Shown: positions 36,618 through 45,099 of the stretch, in pieces | Layout of the letters: each line of letters starts with the position of its first letter | How positions within the stretch are numbered: position 1 is the first letter of the stretch | Assembly (NCBI RefSeq): GCF_003071345.1 | Contig: NZ_QCYK01000003.1 | Span: 248,001-312,000 of the forward strand | Direction: 5' to 3' | Source of the DNA: Chitinophaga parva | GTDB lineage: Bacteria > Bacteroidota > Bacteroidia > Chitinophagales > Chitinophagaceae | Length of the DNA: 64,000 nt | Translations under genes and position numbers: made by a program | Notes under the pieces: model-generated | Told to the model about the DNA's origin: nothing | The model's database searches: none | The model's input: the letters and a program-made list of their open reading frames with translations, nothing else

Positions 36618-37520
36618 ATGGAAGAGATTGTTAAAATAGACAGCGTAGACCTGTACAATAAATTGCGGGGCGTTCCCACCCAGCACCCGCTGGTGTCTGT
36701 AATAGACCTGTCTAAAGCACAGCTGATGCCGGCCAGGTCCTTCAATTTTGGCTTGTACGCTATTTTCCTGAAGTTACTGGACTGCGGCGAGTTGCGCTAT
36801 GGGCGCCATCATTATGATTACCAGGAAGGCACGCTTGTTTTCATTGGCCCCGGCCAGGTGATCGGTGTAAAGAGAAAAATGGAGGTCGTTGCGCCTAAAG
36901 GCTGGGTAGTGGTCTTTCACCCCGAGTTAATAAAAGGCACGGCCCTGGGCCGTCACATGCAGGATTATTCTTTCTTTTCCTACGATGTGAATGAGGCCCT
37001 GCACCTCTCCGAAGAAGAACGGGAGATTGTACTGGACTGCTTCCGGAAGATCCAGTATGAACTGCAGCACAGCGTGGACCATCACAGTAAGACGCTGATC
37101 ACTTCCAACATTGAACTGTTCCTCAATTATTGTAACCGCTTCTACGACCGCCAGTTCATTACGCGCGACAATGCACATAAAGGTGTGCTGGAAAGATTTG
37201 AAGCATTGCTGCTGGATTATTTCTCGGCCGGGAAACCGCAACAGGAAGGGCTGCCATCCGTGGCCTGGTGTGCACGGCAACTGAACTTGTCCGCCAATTA
37301 TTTTGGCGACCTGGTGAAAAAGGAAACCGGCGTTTCCGCCCAGGAGTATATCCAGGGTAAGGTGATCGACATGGCAAAAGAGCGGGTGTCTGATATGGAG
37401 AAGTCCATCAGTGAGGTAGCGTACGATCTCGGTTTTAAATATCCCCAGCACTTCACGCGCCTGTTTAAACAGAAGGTAGGGCTGGCACCCAATGAATACC
37501 GGAAATTATACACTGCATAA
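36618..37520 (+). CDS. AraC-family transcriptional regulator
   Basis: 300 residues from ATG 36618. The N-terminal half is a beta-rich effector-binding region (QHPLVSVIDLSKAQLMPARS, FIGPGQVIGVKRKM). The C-terminal double helix-turn-helix covers about residues 205-300 with LSANYFGDLVKKETGVSAQE and the second motif KSISEVAYDLGFKYPQHFTRLFKQKVGLAPNEYRK. It is divergent from the aldo/keto reductase gene, its likely target. The ligand is unknown. A long terminator follows at 37526. Confidence 0.9.
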   Translation: MEEIVKIDSVDLYNKLRGVPTQHPLVSVIDLSKAQLMPARSFNFGLYAIFLKLLDCGELRYGRHHYDYQEGTLVFIGPGQVIGVKRKMEVVAPKGWVVVFHPELIKGTALGRHMQDYSFFSYDVNEALHLSEEEREIVLDCFRKIQYELQHSVDHHSKTLITSNIELFLNYCNRFYDRQFITRDNAHKGVLERFEALLLDYFSAGKPQQEGLPSVAWCARQLNLSANYFGDLVKKETGVSAQEYIQGKVIDMAKERVSDMEKSISEVAYDLGFKYPQHFTRLFKQKVGLAPNEYRKLYTA

Positions 37521-37525
37521 AAGTG

Positions 37526-37564
37526 ACAAGGGCTGTATCAAAAAAAGATACAGCCCTTGTTTTA
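37526..37564. terminator. Strong, probably bidirectional terminator
   Basis: Arms ACAAGGGCTGTATC (37526-37539) and GATACAGCCCTTGT (37547-37560), 14 bp perfect, 7-nt loop. It separates the AraC gene (+) and the beta-propeller gene (-), and flanking A/T runs exist on both sides. Confidence 0.85.
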
Positions 37565-37575
37565 TCTGGGCGTCA

Positions 37576-38637
37576 TTACACTCTTTTCAGTTTATAAGGA
37601 TACACCTTCCCAGATGCCCACTGCGCCACGTACAGGTTATGATCCCGGTCCACGCACACATCATGCGGGTGTACAAAGATCTTGTCCGTCTGCGACATGG
37701 GTTGCAGTTGTCCGTCCACGTATTTCGGTTCACTGCCACCAATATTGCTGATCACTTTATTGTGTTTGTCCAGGATCGTTACAAACCCGCTGCCTTCCTT
37801 ATTCATGTCCGGTGAGCGAAGTACGGCCGCATACAGGTAATCGCCCTGCACTACCGGGCGGCATACGCAGGCGCCGGGCAGGCGGATGATCTCCAGCAGC
37901 TTCCCCTCCCGGGAGAAACGCTTAAAGCAGTTGCGGGTACGGTCTGTAACCAGCAGGGAGCCATCTTTCCGGCGCGGGTCCAGCAGGATGCCGTGTGCAT
38001 TGTCCAGGTGCTCGTCACCATCCCCGCGCCCGCCAAAATAGTTAAGTAACTCCCCCTTGCTGTTGTAATGCAGGATGTATTGTTCCCCGTAGCCATCGGC
38101 AATGAAGATGTCGCCATTGGATGCGATGGTGGTTTCTGTGGGTACAAATTTTTCCGGTTTTTCATACAGCTTCGCATCTGCCGGGGCATCTATGGTGAGC
38201 AGTATTTCCCCGGTCATGGTGGTTTTATACACCTGGTGTTTTACCGTGTCGGTGATGTAAAGAAATTCTGTACCATTCTCATCGTGCAAGGTGAGGCCGT
38301 GCGCACCGGGGAAGTGGTGTCCCCATGCATCCAGGACCTGTCCCCTGGTGTCGTAGACCAGCACATTGTTCTTGGTTTCGTTGGTGAGCAGGAGGATGCG
38401 CCCTTTTTTGTCCTGCACCATTTCATGGCAGTCATTCACCGGGTATTGCTGTGGCGTGCACTTGCTCCAATGCGTGTCCAGCGTGTAGCGCACTTCGTTG
38501 TGGCCGTACACTGGTTCTTTGCTGCTGCCCAGCAGGTTGTTCGTGAGCCACAGGCTGCCAATGGTGAGGGATGTGTTGCGGATAAACTGGCGGCGGGAAG
38601 AGCCGGTATCAGTTGGTTTGTTGCTGTGCTGTTTCAT
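37576..38637 (-). CDS. Tat-exported six-bladed beta-propeller (NHL-repeat) protein
   Basis: 353 residues. N-terminus has a twin-arginine type signal (SSRRQFIRNTSLTIGSLWL). The remainder is built from NHL-like repeats with motifs such as HEMVQDKKGRILLLTNETKNNVLVYDTRG, GDIFIADGYGEQYILHY and DHNLYVAQWASGKVYPYK, typical of a six-bladed propeller, similar to peptidylglycine lyase-like or NHL-repeat proteins. It may bind a small ligand or act as a lyase. Its start lies 29 bp inside the end of the sterol-desaturase gene, so the two are translated together. Confidence 0.85.
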   Translation of the reverse strand: MKQHSNKPTDTGSSRRQFIRNTSLTIGSLWLTNNLLGSSKEPVYGHNEVRYTLDTHWSKCTPQQYPVNDCHEMVQDKKGRILLLTNETKNNVLVYDTRGQVLDAWGHHFPGAHGLTLHDENGTEFLYITDTVKHQVYKTTMTGEILLTIDAPADAKLYEKPEKFVPTETTIASNGDIFIADGYGEQYILHYNSKGELLNYFGGRGDGDEHLDNAHGILLDPRRKDGSLLVTDRTRNCFKRFSREGKLLEIIRLPGACVCRPVVQGDYLYAAVLRSPDMNKEGSGFVTILDKHNKVISNIGGSEPKYVDGQLQPMSQTDKIFVHPHDVCVDRDHNLYVAQWASGKVYPYKLKRV

Positions 38638-39658
38638 ATAACGTGGTTTGTGGTGCAGCGATAGGCTGCTCCTGCTTTAGTGATTCGAGATAAGCCCGCC
38701 TTACTACAACGGCTGTTTTGTGAGCGCCCGTGTGGCTCCAGCCGGGCGGCATAAAAATGTAGCGTACCTTATTCCACAGGCCGGGTGCTTTCCATACATC
38801 CAGCGCCAGGTAATAAAATTCACCGAAGTAAACGTCCAAGAAGTTGCGGTTGTTCACATCCCTGGATACGCCATACTCAATGGGCAGGTTGGGTACTTCA
38901 TGCTGGAAAGTACCAAACACACGGTCCCATATATTGAGCAGGTTACAGAAGTTGGTATCCATGTAGAGCGGGTTTTTAGCGTGATGCACCCGGTGGTGGG
39001 AGGGCGTTAAGATCCACCGGTTCAGGAAGCCAAGGCGCCCGTCTTTGACCACGTTTTCACCTGCGTGGATAAAGCCACCCCAGGTGCCATCAATGAACAT
39101 AATGAAAAAGAGCAATGGCGGGTTTACACCAGCCAGCATGCACACCGTGGTACGGATGCAGTCTGCATAAGCACCTTCCAGGAAGAAGTGCGCATAGCTT
39201 ACAGAAAGGTTCATGCTTTGCGGTGTGTGGTGCGTGGCATGCAGGCACCAGAACAAGCGTACACGGTGCCCCCAGAAGTGGTACAGGAAGTGCCCAAACT
39301 CCCAGATGATATACCCGTAAATGAGCCAGTACCACGTGAAGGTGGTTTTAAACAGTGCATACTTTTCAAACACCCCGATGCAGAATGCCACGGCCGCAAT
39401 AGATAAAAAGCGGCCAATGACACGGTTGATGATGAAGATAAAAAAGGGCATGCGGTAATCTTCGATCTTGAACCGTTTGTATACAATGGCGCGTATAATT
39501 TCAATGACCAGTAAAAAGGGCAGTACGGGCGAAACAGCCCCCAAAATACCGTTTAAAGTAAGCAAGGCTTTGTAGTTACCTGTTTGATACATATCGAGCA
39601 GGGAACGCAGCCCCATGAAGCCGATCAGCTCGTCATATAGGTTGTGCATGATTTCCAT
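38609..39658 (-). CDS. Sterol desaturase/fatty acid hydroxylase family membrane protein
   Basis: 349 residues. Several membrane helices and the three His clusters of this di-iron family: HFLYHFWGHRVRLFWCLHATHH (HxxxH and HxxHH-like), and the late HHRVHHAKNPLYMDTNFCNLLNIWDRVFGT cluster. The family hydroxylates or desaturates lipid substrates in the membrane with O2. An alternative start ATG is at 39649. The beta-propeller gene follows and overlaps by 29 bp, so they are co-expressed. Confidence 0.92.
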   Translation of the reverse strand: MEIMHNLYDELIGFMGLRSLLDMYQTGNYKALLTLNGILGAVSPVLPFLLVIEIIRAIVYKRFKIEDYRMPFFIFIINRVIGRFLSIAAVAFCIGVFEKYALFKTTFTWYWLIYGYIIWEFGHFLYHFWGHRVRLFWCLHATHHTPQSMNLSVSYAHFFLEGAYADCIRTTVCMLAGVNPPLLFFIMFIDGTWGGFIHAGENVVKDGRLGFLNRWILTPSHHRVHHAKNPLYMDTNFCNLLNIWDRVFGTFQHEVPNLPIEYGVSRDVNNRNFLDVYFGEFYYLALDVWKAPGLWNKVRYIFMPPGWSHTGAHKTAVVVRRAYLESLKQEQPIAAPQTTLYETAQQQTN

Positions 39659-39951
39659 ACGTGGAATATTTGGTAGTTGGAAACTAATGAAAAATGAGCA
39701 ATGACGGGTAGTTGGAAGGAAAGGAGTTTTTAATTATTGACAAAAGCGTGAAGAACTTGAAACATGGGGTGCAAACATAAGTAGGTGTATGTCTTGTTCT
39801 ATTTGTATGGTTTGTTTTGGCCGCCAGTGATCATGCTTGGGCCGCCGTATTGCCAGGGCTACGCCTGCTGCCGCACTCACCACCCCCTTTGCCGCGCTCC
39901 GCTACTTTTCCCCCTGCCATTTCGCGGGAATGTATTTCCTTTGAGCCTGGT

Positions 39952-41010
39952 ATGAAACAACGCCCGCATATATCCCGCTATTGGAAATGCCAGCTCATTG
40001 GCTGGTCTGCCGCTGCCTTGTATTGGGGCGTTACAGGATGGATGGGGCAAGGCTTCCGGTGGTCACTGGCGGTATCCTATTTTGTGTCGGACGTGGTGCT
40101 GTACATCCTGCTCACACATGCTTACCGCAACCTGGTGTTGCGCCTGGGATGGCAGCGGTTACCATTGCCGCAATTGTTGTGGCGCATCATTCCCGCTGAC
40201 CTGGTATTGTCGCTGGCCTATATGGTCACCACTATCACGAAGATCTACCTGCTGCGGATGGCCATTACCGGGTTCTCACAGCCTTTCGCCGTGTTTTTTG
40301 CAGACAACTGGCTGCCTGTGCTGGTAGCGGGTTTGCGGCTTATGACCATTTGGGTACTGGCTTACCACCTCTATCATTATGCGCAGCGGGAGATCATCAT
40401 TGCCCGGGAAAATGCACGGCTGGAAGTGATCACCAAAGAAGCCCAGCTCAATAATTTATCCGCCCAGCTGAACCCGCATTTCTTTTTTAATTCACTCAAT
40501 AATATCAAGTCCCTGATCATTGAAAACCCCACTGCTGCCCGGCGGGGCGTGGACCTGATGGCAGCACTGCTGCGCTCATCGCTGTACAACGGTGACCGGC
40601 AGCAGGTAACGTTACAGGCGGAGCTGGACCTGGTAAATGACTACCTGGAACTGGAAAAAATGAGACTGGAAGAGCGCTTGCGGTACCATATTTCCGTGGA
40701 TGATGCCTTGCTGGAGCAGCACCTGCCGCGACTGAGCGTCCAGACCCTGGTGGAGAATGCCATCAAGCATGGTGTATCTGTGCAGAAGGCTGGTGGTGAT
40801 ATAACGGTAACGGTTATACGTAATAACGGGATGATCGAGATAAAAGTACAAAACCCCGGGCAGCTGGATGTTGCCAGGTCTAACATGGGATTGGGCCTGA
40901 AGAACCTGGGCGAGCGTATACGGCTGCAATATCCTGCACACGGCGTGTTTGAGATAACCGCGCAGGAAGATGGAACTGTTTTGGCTACCTTGTTAATTCC
41001 TGTCACATGA
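39952..41010 (+). CDS. LytS/YehU-type sensor histidine kinase
   Basis: 352 residues from ATG 39952; the 45 upstream in-frame codons are arginine/proline-rich and not coding-like. Four hydrophobic segments between residues 12 and 145, then the His_kinase domain with NNLSAQLNPHFFFNSLNNIK (phospho-acceptor His176) and the ATPase part GVDLMAALLRSSL, RLSVQTLVENAIKHGV and GLGLKNLGERIRL. It works with the LytTR regulator encoded 4 bp into its end. The 293-bp gap to the sterol-desaturase gene shows no other feature beyond a TTTCCTTTG-like stretch. The ligand is unknown. Confidence 0.92.
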   Translation: MKQRPHISRYWKCQLIGWSAAALYWGVTGWMGQGFRWSLAVSYFVSDVVLYILLTHAYRNLVLRLGWQRLPLPQLLWRIIPADLVLSLAYMVTTITKIYLLRMAITGFSQPFAVFFADNWLPVLVAGLRLMTIWVLAYHLYHYAQREIIIARENARLEVITKEAQLNNLSAQLNPHFFFNSLNNIKSLIIENPTAARRGVDLMAALLRSSLYNGDRQQVTLQAELDLVNDYLELEKMRLEERLRYHISVDDALLEQHLPRLSVQTLVENAIKHGVSVQKAGGDITVTVIRNNGMIEIKVQNPGQLDVARSNMGLGLKNLGERIRLQYPAHGVFEITAQEDGTVLATLLIPVT

Positions 41011-41720
41011 AGCAGATCCGTGTTTTAGTGATTGATGATGAACGCGCAGCCCGCAACGAAATGAAAAGGTTGCTGGCGCTGTATCCCAGCCTGGAGCTGG
41101 CAGGAGAGGCGCGGGATGCCGATGAGGCCAGGGCGCTGATAACCACCCTGCACCCCGACCTGGTCTTCCTGGATATAAAGATGCCGGGCCAGTCCGGTTT
41201 TGAGCTGCTGGAGTCATTGCCCGAGGTGCCGGAAGTGATCTTTACCACGGCCTATGATACCTACGCAGTGCAGGCTTTTGACATCAATGCACTTGATTAC
41301 CTGTTGAAGCCTATCCGCGAAGAGCGTTTTGCCCGGGCCATGGAAAAGGCGTTGCACAAGCTGCAGGAGCCTAATGGATCAAACACCGCCCTGGCGCAAC
41401 GGCGCATCTTCATTAAGGACGGTAGTAAATGTTACTTCGTGGAGCTGGGCAAACTGCGCCTCATTGAATCCGCAGGGAACTATGCCTGCCTGTATTTTGA
41501 AGATAAAAAGGTGCTCCTTAAAAGCTCCCTGAGCCAGCTGGAAGAAAGGTTGGGCACAGCATTCTTCCGGGCCAACCGCACGCAATTGGTCAATACCGCT
41601 TACATCAAAGACGTTTATCCGCCAGAGAACGGCCGGATAAAGATCACCCTTCAAACCGGCGAACAGTTGGAACTGTCTGACAGGCAATCTGTGAAATTCC
41701 GGCAGGGTGGCTGGTTTTAA
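41007..41720 (+). CDS. LytTR-type response regulator, partner of the LytS kinase
   Basis: 237 residues; ATGA overlap (41007-41010) with the kinase stop. Receiver domain with VIDDERAARNEM and phospho-acceptor Asp56 in DLVFLDIKMPG, then a flexible linker and a LytTR DNA-binding domain (about 135-237: RIFIKDGSKCYFVELGKLRLIESAGNYACLYFEDKKVLLKSSLSQLEERL, FFRANRTQLVNTAYI, IKITLQTGEQLELSDR). LytTR proteins bind tandem direct repeats, often to control extracellular or membrane functions. The following hydrolase gene at 41752 starts 31 bp downstream and may be in the same operon. Confidence 0.94.
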   Translation: MKQIRVLVIDDERAARNEMKRLLALYPSLELAGEARDADEARALITTLHPDLVFLDIKMPGQSGFELLESLPEVPEVIFTTAYDTYAVQAFDINALDYLLKPIREERFARAMEKALHKLQEPNGSNTALAQRRIFIKDGSKCYFVELGKLRLIESAGNYACLYFEDKKVLLKSSLSQLEERLGTAFFRANRTQLVNTAYIKDVYPPENGRIKITLQTGEQLELSDRQSVKFRQGGWF

Positions 41721-41751
41721 CCAATAGCATTTCCCCCTAAAACAATTAAAG

Positions 41752-43494
41752 ATGAAAAGGATTTTTCACCTGGCCTTGCTATGCCTTTTCCTGGCGCATA
41801 GCGGATGGGCGCAGTCTGCCCCGCAGGCAAACATTGATAGTACCTACCTGGTTAAAGACAGCATCCTGCTTACAACACCGGATGGCGCTGCATTGTCCGT
41901 GATGGTGGTGCGCAAAAGAGCCATAAAGGTACCGCTGCCCGCAGTATTGTATTTTACGATTTATACCAATCCTGCCCGTTACCTGAAAGAAGCCAAAGAC
42001 ATAGCAGACCGTGGGTATGTAGGCGTGGTGGCCGAAACGCGGGGCAAGCATCTCAGCCCGGATGCCATCCTGCCTTATGAGCATGAAGTAAATGATGTGA
42101 ACGTGGTGATAGACTGGATCAGTAAACAGCCCTGGTGTAATGGTGGCGTGGGTATGTACGGGGGCAGTTATGTAGGCTTTGCGCAATGGGCCGCCACCAA
42201 GCACCTGCATCCTGCTTTGAAGACCATAGTGCCATACGTGGCGGCCATTCCCGGCCAGGGACTGCCAATGGAAAATAACGTTTTCCTGAATGCCAATTAC
42301 CAGTGGGCGTTTTACGTAACCCACAACAGGTACCTGGACACGGCCGTGAATAACGATGAAGAGCGCTGGCGCCGGATGCGCAACACCTGGTTTGCCAGTG
42401 GTGCCGCCTATCGCAGTATTGACAGCATTGACGGGGAGGCCAATCCTTTACTGCAACGCTGGTTACAGCACCCTGCATACGATGCGTACTGGCAGCACAT
42501 GGTACCTTACAAAGAAGATTTTGCAAACATCAACATCCCGGTGCTCACCATAGAAGGTTATTATGACGATGGGCAGATCTCCGGGCTGCACTACATGCGG
42601 GAGCATGTGCGGTATAACAAAAATGCGGAGCATTACCTGGTCATTGGCCCCTATGATCACTTTGGAACACAGGTGGGTGGCAGGCCGGTGCTGCGTGGGT
42701 ACAAGGTAGATTCCGTAGCGCTGATCAACACCCGGGAGATCACCTTTCAATGGCTGGATTATATTTTACGGAATGGACCTAAGCCCGCAATACTCAAAGA
42801 CAAAGTGAACTATGAAGTGATGGGTGCCAATGAATGGCGGCATGCGCCTTCATTGGAAAAAATGAGTGATACCACGCTGACATTTTATCTCTCCAACAAG
42901 CCAGCCGCTGGCAACTACCAGTTAGTGAGCTCCCGGCCCGCCCGCACCGGCGCCGTGTTACAAACGGTGGACCTGGCAGACAGGACCCGCTTTAACAATG
43001 ATTACTACCCGGCCCCGTTGATCCGGGAACGGCTGTCGCGCAGCACAGGCCTGTATTTCATCAGCCAGCCGTTTGATAAGCCGGTGGTGGTCAATGGGGC
43101 CTTTTACGGCCATCTCAAGGCCGTGATCAACAAAAAGGATATGAACTTTGGCGTCACCCTGTATGAGGTGACGCCGGACGGGCAGTATTTTGAATTATCC
43201 TATTTCCTGGGATGCGCCAGCTATGCAAAAGATCCTACGAAACGGCAGCTGCTGGAGCCCGGCAGGATAGCGGACATCCCCTTCACCGAAACCCGGCTGG
43301 TGAGCCGCCAGCTGCGTAAGGGAAGCCGCTTGTTAGTGATGCTGGATATTGACAAGAACCCGTTTGCGGAGATCAATTACGGAACTGGTAAGGATGTAAG
43401 CACAGAAACGATAGCCGATGCCGGTGCGCCTTTGAAGATCCGCTGGTTGAGCGACAGTTATATCTGTGTGCCGGTGAATACGGAAGAACAATAA
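41752..43494 (+). CDS. CocE/NonD-type X-Pro dipeptidyl-peptidase-like hydrolase, secreted
   Basis: 580 residues. Signal peptide MKRIFHLALLCLFLAHSGWA. An alpha/beta hydrolase domain carries the nucleophile in MYGGSYVGFAQWAA (Ser139, GxSYxG), a typical CocE elbow, with the catalytic Asp and His expected around TIEGYYDDGQISG and GPYDHFGTQ. The C-terminal jelly-roll (about 370-580) has LSNKPAAGNYQLVSS and TFTETRLVSRQLRKGSRLLVMLD-type strands of the X-Pro dipeptidyl-peptidase C-terminal domain. Substrates in this family range from prolyl peptides to acyl esters. It lies downstream of the LytS/LytTR pair; an operonic link is likely from the 31-bp gap. Confidence 0.88.
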   Translation: MKRIFHLALLCLFLAHSGWAQSAPQANIDSTYLVKDSILLTTPDGAALSVMVVRKRAIKVPLPAVLYFTIYTNPARYLKEAKDIADRGYVGVVAETRGKHLSPDAILPYEHEVNDVNVVIDWISKQPWCNGGVGMYGGSYVGFAQWAATKHLHPALKTIVPYVAAIPGQGLPMENNVFLNANYQWAFYVTHNRYLDTAVNNDEERWRRMRNTWFASGAAYRSIDSIDGEANPLLQRWLQHPAYDAYWQHMVPYKEDFANINIPVLTIEGYYDDGQISGLHYMREHVRYNKNAEHYLVIGPYDHFGTQVGGRPVLRGYKVDSVALINTREITFQWLDYILRNGPKPAILKDKVNYEVMGANEWRHAPSLEKMSDTTLTFYLSNKPAAGNYQLVSSRPARTGAVLQTVDLADRTRFNNDYYPAPLIRERLSRSTGLYFISQPFDKPVVVNGAFYGHLKAVINKKDMNFGVTLYEVTPDGQYFELSYFLGCASYAKDPTKRQLLEPGRIADIPFTETRLVSRQLRKGSRLLVMLDIDKNPFAEINYGTGKDVSTETIADAGAPLKIRWLSDSYICVPVNTEEQ

Positions 43495-43499
43495 AATGC

Positions 43500-44405
43500 T
43501 TATGCCCCGCCGCCTAGCATAAACGCCAGGATGGGCGCACATTTCTCGCGGCAGGGCGCATAGAAATGCCCATGCTTCCAGGTGGCAGACTTGGGGGAGA
43601 GGCCCCACCAGAATTCCGTGAGGGCCAGTGGGGTGAGGCCGTGCTGGAAAGCATATTGCAGGAGCTTTGGCGCCGCGCATTCGCCCGCACCCGCTGGTGG
43701 CTGCTGGTAGCCGGCGGTTTTAAAAAGCGAGAGCAAGTTTTTGCGGCGGCCTGCTTTGTTTACGAAATGATAGTGTTCAAAGATGCGCTGCTGCAGGCGG
43801 ATGGAGTGGGTTTTGCGCGCCGCTTTCAGCCGGTCTATTTCCGGTGCGTTGGAGGGTTGTTCACCCAGCGCGTGGATGGCTGCATTGAGCGCAGTGAGTT
43901 GCTGCATGCCGGCATTTACAAAGCCGCCGTCTGCCAGCGTATCAAAGACCGGCGGCACAAAACGCGCGTGTTGGTTGGCGCCCGCCAGTTTGCCGGAAAA
44001 GGCGGCCAGGTAAGCCAGTGTGCCATCCGGCTTGCGAACGGCCAATACGCCGAACATTTTCCCGGCCACACGGCCACTGGTAGTGGGAGAAAGGCCGAAG
44101 TTGTGCTGCCATTCCTGTTGGTCCCGAAGGTAATCCTGCAGCTCCATGGCGGCCAGGAGGCAGAGTGGGTGCGGGTTTTCCGAGAGGGAAAACGCCAGGT
44201 CCCGGGCCAGGGAAGCGGCGCCAGCTTCGTTTTTGAAAGGGATGCAGTACATGTTGGCAGGCAGGCTGGTATGGCTGATGCAGCCCGCGTTTACGGTGTT
44301 TTTAAAGAATGCCCGCAAAGGTACGGAATAGCCATCAATTGTGACAGGGGAGGGGCGCCCGACATTTAACAGTTCTGAAAGCGATGGATACGTATCTTTA
44401 TGCAT
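43500..44405 (-). CDS. Orphan N-terminal domain of an RluA-type pseudouridine synthase, without catalytic domain
   Basis: 301 residues. It matches, from memory, the N-terminal part of the long (about 550 residue) RluA-family synthases of Bacteroidota: HPLCLLAAMELQDYLRDQQEWQ, KMFGVLAVRKPDGTLAYLAAFSGKLAGANQHARFVPPVFDTL, and PPAGAGECAAPKLLQYAFQHGLTPLALTEFWWGLSP, ending CREKCAPILAFMLGG. In the long forms a catalytic RluA domain follows this point; here the frame ends and the next gene (CocE, opposite strand) is 5 bp away, so there is no catalytic half. It is either a stand-alone RNA-binding or accessory protein or a truncated gene. Its ATG abuts that of the gene at 44406 in the sequence CATATG. 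Confidence 0.7.
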   Translation of the reverse strand: MHKDTYPSLSELLNVGRPSPVTIDGYSVPLRAFFKNTVNAGCISHTSLPANMYCIPFKNEAGAASLARDLAFSLSENPHPLCLLAAMELQDYLRDQQEWQHNFGLSPTTSGRVAGKMFGVLAVRKPDGTLAYLAAFSGKLAGANQHARFVPPVFDTLADGGFVNAGMQQLTALNAAIHALGEQPSNAPEIDRLKAARKTHSIRLQQRIFEHYHFVNKAGRRKNLLSLFKTAGYQQPPAGAGECAAPKLLQYAFQHGLTPLALTEFWWGLSPKSATWKHGHFYAPCREKCAPILAFMLGGGA

Positions 44406-44909
44406 ATGAAACGGATACTTTTCATAACTGCGTTGTTAGTGGCGGTCGTGGGCACAAATGCCCAGACGCCCGTTCCTTTCGGAGGGGTGAGCACCAGCCC
44501 GCTTTCGTTTGGGCGTTATAACCATGCGATCGATACCAATGGCCTGCGTTCAAAATGGTCACTGGTGAAGTATGCCAGCATTTCCACGGGATTTGTGGCG
44601 TTCAGGGGCGGCAGTGGTTCGTTTTTATCGGCTCCGCTGGGGTTGCAGCTAAACCGGCAGCTGACCGAACACCTGACCGCATTTGGTGGCATTTCCATTA
44701 CGCCATCCTATTTCTATGGTAATAATGCGTTTTACCAGCCAGGCTTCAAGAATGGGAGCTTTGGCGGGAGTTATATGAACAGGGGCAGCTTTGGCACCTA
44801 TCCTGCGGCGCAGGTAGGGGTGATGTACACCAATGACCAGCACACATTTTCCATTTCGGGCAGTGTGAGCGTCAGCCGGAATACTTATGGAGGGTTTGCG
44901 CCGTTTTAA
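44406..44909 (+). CDS. Small secreted protein, unknown function
   Basis: 167 residues from ATG 44406 (an in-frame ATG at 44400 is also possible). Signal peptide MKRILFITALLVAVVGTNAQ with a Q-TP junction. The mature part is rich in Gly, Phe, Ser and Tyr (SFGGSYMNRGSFGTYPAAQVGVMYTNDQHTFSISGSVSVSRN) with alternating polar/hydrophobic strands, consistent with a small beta-barrel or surface protein, but no family was recognised. It is divergent from, and directly abuts, the start of the orphan pseudouridine-synthase domain gene, so their promoters must lie inside each other's coding sequence. A terminator follows at 44945. Confidence 0.6.
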   Translation: MKRILFITALLVAVVGTNAQTPVPFGGVSTSPLSFGRYNHAIDTNGLRSKWSLVKYASISTGFVAFRGGSGSFLSAPLGLQLNRQLTEHLTAFGGISITPSYFYGNNAFYQPGFKNGSFGGSYMNRGSFGTYPAAQVGVMYTNDQHTFSISGSVSVSRNTYGGFAPF

Positions 44910-44944
44910 ATGATGAATATCCAACTGGAAAGGGATCATAAAAA

Positions 44945-44980
44945 AAAGGGGCTGTCTCAAAACTTCGAGACAGCCCCTTT
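44945..44980 (+). terminator. Terminator with 14-bp perfect stem
   Basis: Arms AAAGGGGCTGTCTC (44945-44958) and GAGACAGCCCCTTT (44967-44980), 8-nt loop. A third copy of the right arm, GAGACAGCCCC, occurs at 45046-45056 and could pair with the left arm instead. Confidence 0.8.
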
Positions 44981-45045
44981 TCATTCGGGTACCTGATGGA
45001 GAAAATTTTCGTACAGGCGATTCTCAGAGCCTTCATTTTACTTAT

Positions 45046-45065
45046 GAGACAGCCCCTTTTTTTTA
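45046..45065 (+). repeat. Extra copy of the terminator right arm
   Basis: GAGACAGCCCCTTTT at 45046-45060 repeats the right arm at 44967-44981, and 65 bp of unique sequence lies between. On the minus strand, the same block could help end the gene at 45100. Confidence 0.5.
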
Positions 45066-45099
45066 TGAAAAGATGTGATCGTTTTATCGAAAAATTGCG

